Source of the DNA: Flavobacterium sp.
Lineage (GTDB): Bacteria > Bacteroidota > Bacteroidia > Flavobacteriales > Flavobacteriaceae
Assembly (NCBI GenBank): GCA_014379405.1
Contig: JACMLU010000028.1
Location: 78,854-142,853 of the forward strand
Direction: 5' to 3'
Length of the DNA: 64,000 bases
A program made the translations under genes and the position numbers. Within the stretch, counting starts at the first letter, position 1. The number at the start of each line of letters is the position of its first letter. Positions 61,101-64,000 of the stretch are shown here, one piece after another. The notes beneath the pieces were generated by a model. That model made no database searches. It was given only the letters and a program-made list of their open reading frames with translations, and was not told the origin of the DNA.

Positions 61101-62692
61101 CCGTTTACCAAGAACAGGTAATGCTTTTGTCTCAAAAACTGGCAGATTTCTCCAAAGGTGACGCCGACGTTTTGCGTAAAGCGATGGGAAAAAAGATGAT
61201 TGATGTTTTGGCGAAAATGGAGCCAAAATTTATCTCGCAAGCGATGGCAAAAGGACACGCCAAAGACAAGTTGGAGAAAATCTGGAACGACTGGAAAGCC
61301 TTTGCGGAATATGCTTTTAATAAATCACACTCTACTTGTTATGCTTGGATTGCTTACCAGACGGCTTATTTGAAAGCGAATTATCCTGCCGAATACATGG
61401 CGGCGGTTTTGTCCAATAATATGAGCGATATCAAGCAGGTTTCCTTTTTTATGGAAGAATGTAAACGTATGGGATTGCAGGTTTTGGGTCCCGATGTGAA
61501 TGAGTCATTTTATAAATTTACGGTAAACGATGATTATGCAGTTCGTTTCGGAATGGGAGCGATAAAAGGTGTTGGGCAAAGTGCTGTAGAGGCTATTGTT
61601 GAGAAAAGAAAAGATGGCAAATACAAATCGATTTTTGATTTGACAAAGCGGATTGATTTGCGTGCAGCCAATAAAAAAGCGATTGAAAACCTAGCTTTGG
61701 CAGGTGGTTTTGATTCGTTTGGCGGGACAACCCGAGCCCAATATTTTCACAATGATGGCGACGGAATTACGTTCTACGAAAAAGCCATTCGTTATGGTGC
61801 GAAGTTTCAGGAAAACGAAAATTCATCGCAGGTAAGTTTGTTTGGCGAAAGCAGCGACGTCCAGATTGCAGAACCTATTGTGCCGCCTTGCGAGGACTGG
61901 AGCACGATGGAAAAATTGGCCAAGGAAAAAGAAGTGGTCGGGATTTATATTTCGGGACATCCATTGGATGATTTTAGATTTGAAATGAATTATTTCTGCA
62001 ATTCTAAATTAGAGATGCTTAAGAATTTAGACCTTTATGTTGGGAAAACGCTTGCTTTTGGCGGAATTGTTTCCAACGTTCAAAGACGAATTGCCAAGAA
62101 TGGCAAGGAATGGGCGATTTTTAACTTAGAAGGCTATGATGAAAGTTTTGAATTTAAAATTTTCAATGAAGACTATTTGAATTTTCATCGCTACCTGCTT
62201 CCTAATAATTTTGTTTATTTTAAAATTCTCATCAAAGAAGGTTGGGTTAATAAAGACACGGGCAAAAAATCGGATCCAAGAATTCAGTTTACTGACGCAA
62301 AACAATTGCAAGATATCTTGGGTATTTTTGCCAAAAAACTAATCATTCACCTGAACATAAAAGACTTGCAAACGGATTTAATTCACAAACTGAATACTGT
62401 TTTTCAAGCCAATAAAGGAGATAATCAAGTCACGTTTGAAGTAATGGAATTGGAAACCGTCAAAAAACAAGTGGAGTTGGCACCAATAGAAATTGATGTT
62501 GACGAAATCATTATGGACGAAGATGGGAACATTTTAGAAAACGGAAATGCGGCAACTATTGTCGCAAATGAAGTGGACGAAATTAAAGTGATTACCAAAT
62601 TATCTATGCCAAGTCGAAAATTGAAAATCAAGATTTCTAATGAGCTGTTGGTGGAATTGGAGAAAATGCAGATAAATTTTAAGTTGAATTAG
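58166..62692 (+). CDS. dnaE: DNA polymerase III alpha subunit with fused 3'-5' exonuclease
   Basis: A 1508-aa protein. Residues 1-190 are a DnaQ-like proofreading exonuclease with all DEDDh residues (Asp6, Glu8, Asp105, His170, Asp175). Residues from about 261 form the PHP domain (FVHLHNHTQFS with intact HLH, VAMTDNANLMG). The polymerase palm carries PDIDIDFDD with Asp689 and Asp691, the two metal-binding aspartates, and SVGPGRGSAAGSVVAYCL. The thumb and fingers follow, then a C-terminal OB-fold region (about 1260-1350, GGIVSNVQRRIAKNGKEWA). E. coli uses a separate epsilon subunit; here proofreading is on the same chain. The last 92 bp have a near-copy at 63758. Confidence 0.97.
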   Translation: MYLIFDTETTGLPKRWGAPISDTDNWPRCIQIAWQLHDDMGKVIEHQDYLVKPEGFNIPYDAERIHGISTELAEAEGIPLAEVLEKFNIALSKTKFIVGQNLGFDINIMGCEFYRLGIESPMGSMPILDTCTEVTASLLKLPGGRGGKFKLPTLTELHQYLFNKPFSEAHNATADVEATTRCFFELIRTKVFTKQELEVEQEYFEDFQLKNPKEIQLIGLKHINLKEASDKIRQQLGAKQETPISKQELSDNKQILIDTDFVHLHNHTQFSVLQSTISIAALVKAASQQKMPAVAMTDNANLMGAFHFVRDILYHNKAAEAKNKEATEKGEEPTEVPMKPIVGCEFFVCEDHHNKSVKDNGYQVVLLAKTKKGYHNLAKMSSIGYTEGFYYVPRIDRKVIQQYKEDIIVLSGNLYGEIPSKILNLGENQAEEALLWWKEEFGEDFYIEVMRHNQEDENRVNEALISLARKHDVKIVATNNTFYIEKDNANAHDILLCVRDGEKQTTPIGRGRGYRYGLPNQEYYFKSGDEMKKLFNNLPEAISNISEIVDKIEIYNLAREVLLPKFEIPVEFNIPEDAIDGGVRGENAYLKHLTFEGARRRYKEITPEIQERLDFELLTIENSGYPGYFLIVQDFIAEARNMGVSVGPGRGSAAGSVVAYCLKITNIDPLLYNLLFERFLNPDRVSLPDIDIDFDDEGRSSVMDYVIRKYGSKQVAQIITYGKMATKSAIRDTARVLDLPLFEADKIAKLIPGMMPSKWNLARFLNEKEDAIKKAVRPEEYDKIKELIGLAGEDDLGGETIQQAKVLEGNLRNTGIHACGVIITPSDITDFVPVATAKDSDLYVTQFDNSVVESAGLLKMDFLGLKTLTLIKDTVKLVKYRTGIELNPDEFPIDDLKTYELFQRGETVGIFQYESAGMQKYMKELKPTVFPDLIAMNALYRPGPIAYIPSFIKRKNGEEPIEYDLDDCEELLKDTYGITVYQEQVMLLSQKLADFSKGDADVLRKAMGKKMIDVLAKMEPKFISQAMAKGHAKDKLEKIWNDWKAFAEYAFNKSHSTCYAWIAYQTAYLKANYPAEYMAAVLSNNMSDIKQVSFFMEECKRMGLQVLGPDVNESFYKFTVNDDYAVRFGMGAIKGVGQSAVEAIVEKRKDGKYKSIFDLTKRIDLRAANKKAIENLALAGGFDSFGGTTRAQYFHNDGDGITFYEKAIRYGAKFQENENSSQVSLFGESSDVQIAEPIVPPCEDWSTMEKLAKEKEVVGIYISGHPLDDFRFEMNYFCNSKLEMLKNLDLYVGKTLAFGGIVSNVQRRIAKNGKEWAIFNLEGYDESFEFKIFNEDYLNFHRYLLPNNFVYFKILIKEGWVNKDTGKKSDPRIQFTDAKQLQDILGIFAKKLIIHLNIKDLQTDLIHKLNTVFQANKGDNQVTFEVMELETVKKQVELAPIEIDVDEIIMDEDGNILENGNAATIVANEVDEIKVITKLSMPSRKLKIKISNELLVELEKMQINFKLN

Positions 62693-62693
62693 T

Positions 62694-63374
62694 ATGGATA
62701 AAAAGAAAGTATATTTGTTTATCGACGAAAGTGGCGATGCGTCTTTTTATGCCAAAAAGAACAAATTACTTGTAGGAACTGATGGTTTCCAACCATTATT
62801 GTTGCTCGGCTTGATAGTTTTAGAAGACAAAAAACAAATACACAATACAATTAAAAGCCTTCAAGAAGACATAAAAAATGACACATTATACAACTCTTTA
62901 AAATGTGTTTCAAATCCTAAAGGGTGGTATTTTCATGCTAGAAATGATCAACCAGAAATTAGAACAAAATTTATCGAGTTGATTAGAAAAATGGAAGGTT
63001 TTAAATCTTATATCGTTATTGGAAGAAAACGTTTAGATTTATTTCATAAAAAGCATAACAAATCTGAAAGTGAATTTTATTTTGACATAGTTTATCATTT
63101 GTTAAAGGATAGATTAAATGATTCATCTGTTTTTTATCAAATATTGTTATCTACGAGAGCTGGAAATTCAGGAGAAAAATTAAAGGAAGCAATTGAAAAA
63201 GCAATTGAAAGAGACAATAAAAAAAGAAAAAAACCAATAACCATTCATTATGACTGCAGAACAATTCCAAGCGATATTACTCCTGAGTTAAGTATTATTG
63301 ATTATTTGATGTGGGCTTTACAACGCTACATTCTTCTTAAAGACAGTAGATTTTATAATGCTTTAGTAAAATAA
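62694..63374 (+). CDS. DUF3800 protein, probably truncated by a -1 frameshift
   Basis: A 226-aa protein starting 1 base after the dnaE stop. The N-terminal YLFIDESGD is the DUF3800 signature, with acidic residues that fit the RNase-H-like fold I associate with this family; the C-terminal SIIDYLMWALQRYILLKDSRFYNALVK is the usual closing helix. The function of DUF3800 is not established; such genes often sit on mobile or variable DNA. The frame ends at an A-run, and the next ORF (-1 frame, overlapping TAATG) begins NLIIDLYD, which reads as the natural continuation of the family. So the gene may be split, and the whole protein would be about 275 aa. It is AT-richer than dnaE and lies inside a likely insertion. 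Confidence 0.8.
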   Translation: MDKKKVYLFIDESGDASFYAKKNKLLVGTDGFQPLLLLGLIVLEDKKQIHNTIKSLQEDIKNDTLYNSLKCVSNPKGWYFHARNDQPEIRTKFIELIRKMEGFKSYIVIGRKRLDLFHKKHNKSESEFYFDIVYHLLKDRLNDSSVFYQILLSTRAGNSGEKLKEAIEKAIERDNKKRKKPITIHYDCRTIPSDITPELSIIDYLMWALQRYILLKDSRFYNALVK

Positions 63375-63520
63375 TGAATTTGATAATTGATTTATACGAT
63401 TTTGAAAAATTTGGAAGTAAAAGCAGTAATTATTACCATCCTGTAAAGAATAAATTTGAGATAGAAAAAGCTAGCGAATTTAAAACTGATGGCTATATAA
63501 ACAAAAAAAGCAATCTTTGA
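63374..63520 (+). CDS. 48-aa ORF, likely C-terminal part of the DUF3800 protein
   Basis: ATG at 63374 overlaps the DUF3800 stop by one base (TAATG). The protein starts MNLIIDLYDFEKFGSK and ends KTDGYINKKSNL. It is below the size limit of the ORF track. It may be a coupled small gene, but NLIIDLYD looks like the end region of longer DUF3800 proteins, so I think it is the displaced C-terminus after loss of one A in the run at 63369-63371, or the product of a -1 slip on AAA. Both readings rest on recall of the family. Confidence 0.5.
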   Translation: MNLIIDLYDFEKFGSKSSNYYHPVKNKFEIEKASEFKTDGYINKKSNL

Positions 63521-63729
63521 TTAGCCGTACCAATACTGGTAACCTCTGCAAGTGCAGATTGTGCTATATCAAAATTGCCTATGCAAATATAGTCACAAAT
63601 ACATTAAACGTGTTAGAAACAGAAAATATTTAACATATTTGTTAACTGATAACCTTTGTCAAAGTTTAAATTTTACTGAAACTAAGTAGAATCTACAAAC
63701 CGAAAACACAGTAGTTATTGAAAAAAAAT
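63521..63729. other. Non-coding stretch inside the putative insertion
   Basis: No gene seen. TCTGCA-AG-TGCAGA is a small palindrome near 63535. CTTTGTCAAAGTTT at 63654 matches one arm of the hairpin at 528-560, so a fragment of that intergenic repeat is present here. Confidence 0.5.
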
Positions 63730-63849
63730 AGTTGAAGAAACCAAAATTGTTACTTTCCTATCTATGCCAAGCCGAAAATTGAAAATCATGATTTCGAATG
63801 AGCTGTTGGTGGAATTGGAGAAAATGCAGATTAACTTTAAGTTGAATTA
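63730..63849 (+). pseudogene. Remnant copy of the dnaE 3' end
   Basis: In frame it encodes VEETKIVTFLSMPSRKLK and on to the same ...MQINFKLN ending as dnaE, about 39 residues, with no start codon of its own. The last 92 bp (63758-63849) align without gaps to 62601-62692 with 6 differences. Five of these are silent and one changes Lys to Met. Upstream the likeness fades (EIKVITKLS in dnaE against ETKIVTFLS). Confidence 0.85.
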
Positions 63850-63918
63850 AAGAATTATATTGTCTAGTCCTGAAAAACCGATACAGGATTAATAAAAAAT
63901 AAAAGTACAATTTTTAGA

Positions 63919-63950
63919 CAGTAGTAAGCAATAGTTTACTACTGTTTTTT
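63919..63950 (+). terminator. Rho-independent terminator after the dnaE remnant
   Basis: CAGTAGTAA and TTACTACTG form a 9-bp stem with an 8-nt loop and a following run of six T. It probably was, or still is, the terminator of the dnaE transcript, now separated from dnaE by about 1.2 kb. A weaker stem TCCTG/CAGGA lies just before it at 63869-63889. Confidence 0.8.
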
Positions 63951-64000
63951 GTTTTATAGGTTCTCATTTTAATTTGGTTTTGGAGATGCATTTGATCAGG

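Noticed and set aside
63850-64000. Insertion-sequence end near the right edge
   Set aside because: The TCCTG/CAGGA stem and the terminator gave a brief impression of an IS end, but no transposase or matching inverted repeat is visible in the window.

Overview
The window looks like a Flavobacterium or close relative (Bacteroidota, Flavobacteriia). The DNA is AT-rich, there is a SusC/SusD pair, lipoproteins carry acidic residues just after the lipobox cysteine, promoters fit the TANNTTTG type, and the DNA polymerase III alpha subunit carries a fused proofreading exonuclease. I see no tRNA, rRNA, CRISPR array or intact insertion sequence.

Bases 1-45049 are one very large pectin utilization locus. 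All 23 genes are on the minus strand, and the last (a GH43-like gene) runs off the left edge. In order of transcription they are: a secreted beta-helix protein fused to an L-rhamnose-mutarotase-like domain; a Gfo/Idh oxidoreductase; a sodium:solute symporter; GH78; two beta-propeller glycosidase-like proteins; GH2; GH106; an SGNH acetylesterase; a DUF5703 protein; a large PL1 lyase; GH127; an alpha/beta esterase; a CE8 pectin methylesterase; then, after an 892-bp AT-rich gap, SusC, SusD, PL1, DUF3826, PL1, a two-domain beta-helix/TIM-barrel-like protein, a GH140 apiosidase, a GH28 polygalacturonase and the partial GH43-like gene. A divergent AraC-type regulator (45307-46254) sits at the head. 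Together these would remove methyl and acyl esters (CE8 and two esterases), cut polygalacturonan (PL1 x3, GH28), import oligosaccharides (SusCD), and strip rhamnose, arabinose, galactose and apiose (GH78, GH106, GH127, GH2, GH140). This points to rhamnogalacturonan and branched pectin rather than plain homogalacturonan. Hairpins placed shortly after stop codons divide the locus into translationally coupled blocks.

Bases 46290-57523 are core chromosome: a glutaryl-CoA-dehydrogenase-like gene, an S41 peptidase, the rpsP-rimM-trmN6 operon, a DUF6252 lipoprotein, an RRM RNA-binding protein, and a leucine operon (leuC-leuD-leuA-leuB) with a well-formed promoter.

Bases 58166-64000 hold dnaE followed directly by a DUF3800 gene. 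That gene appears to be split by a -1 frameshift. About 1.1 kb downstream there is a second, 93% identical copy of the last 92 bp of dnaE. Nearly all differences between the two copies are silent, so this looks like an insertion that brought in a foreign dnaE 3' end. It is the clearest sign of gene transfer in the window.

The strongest candidates for new biology are the mutarotase fusion, the 1061-aa protein beside the apiosidase, the propeller and DUF5703 enzymes of unknown specificity, the compensated hairpin family, and the dnaE 3'-end insertion.
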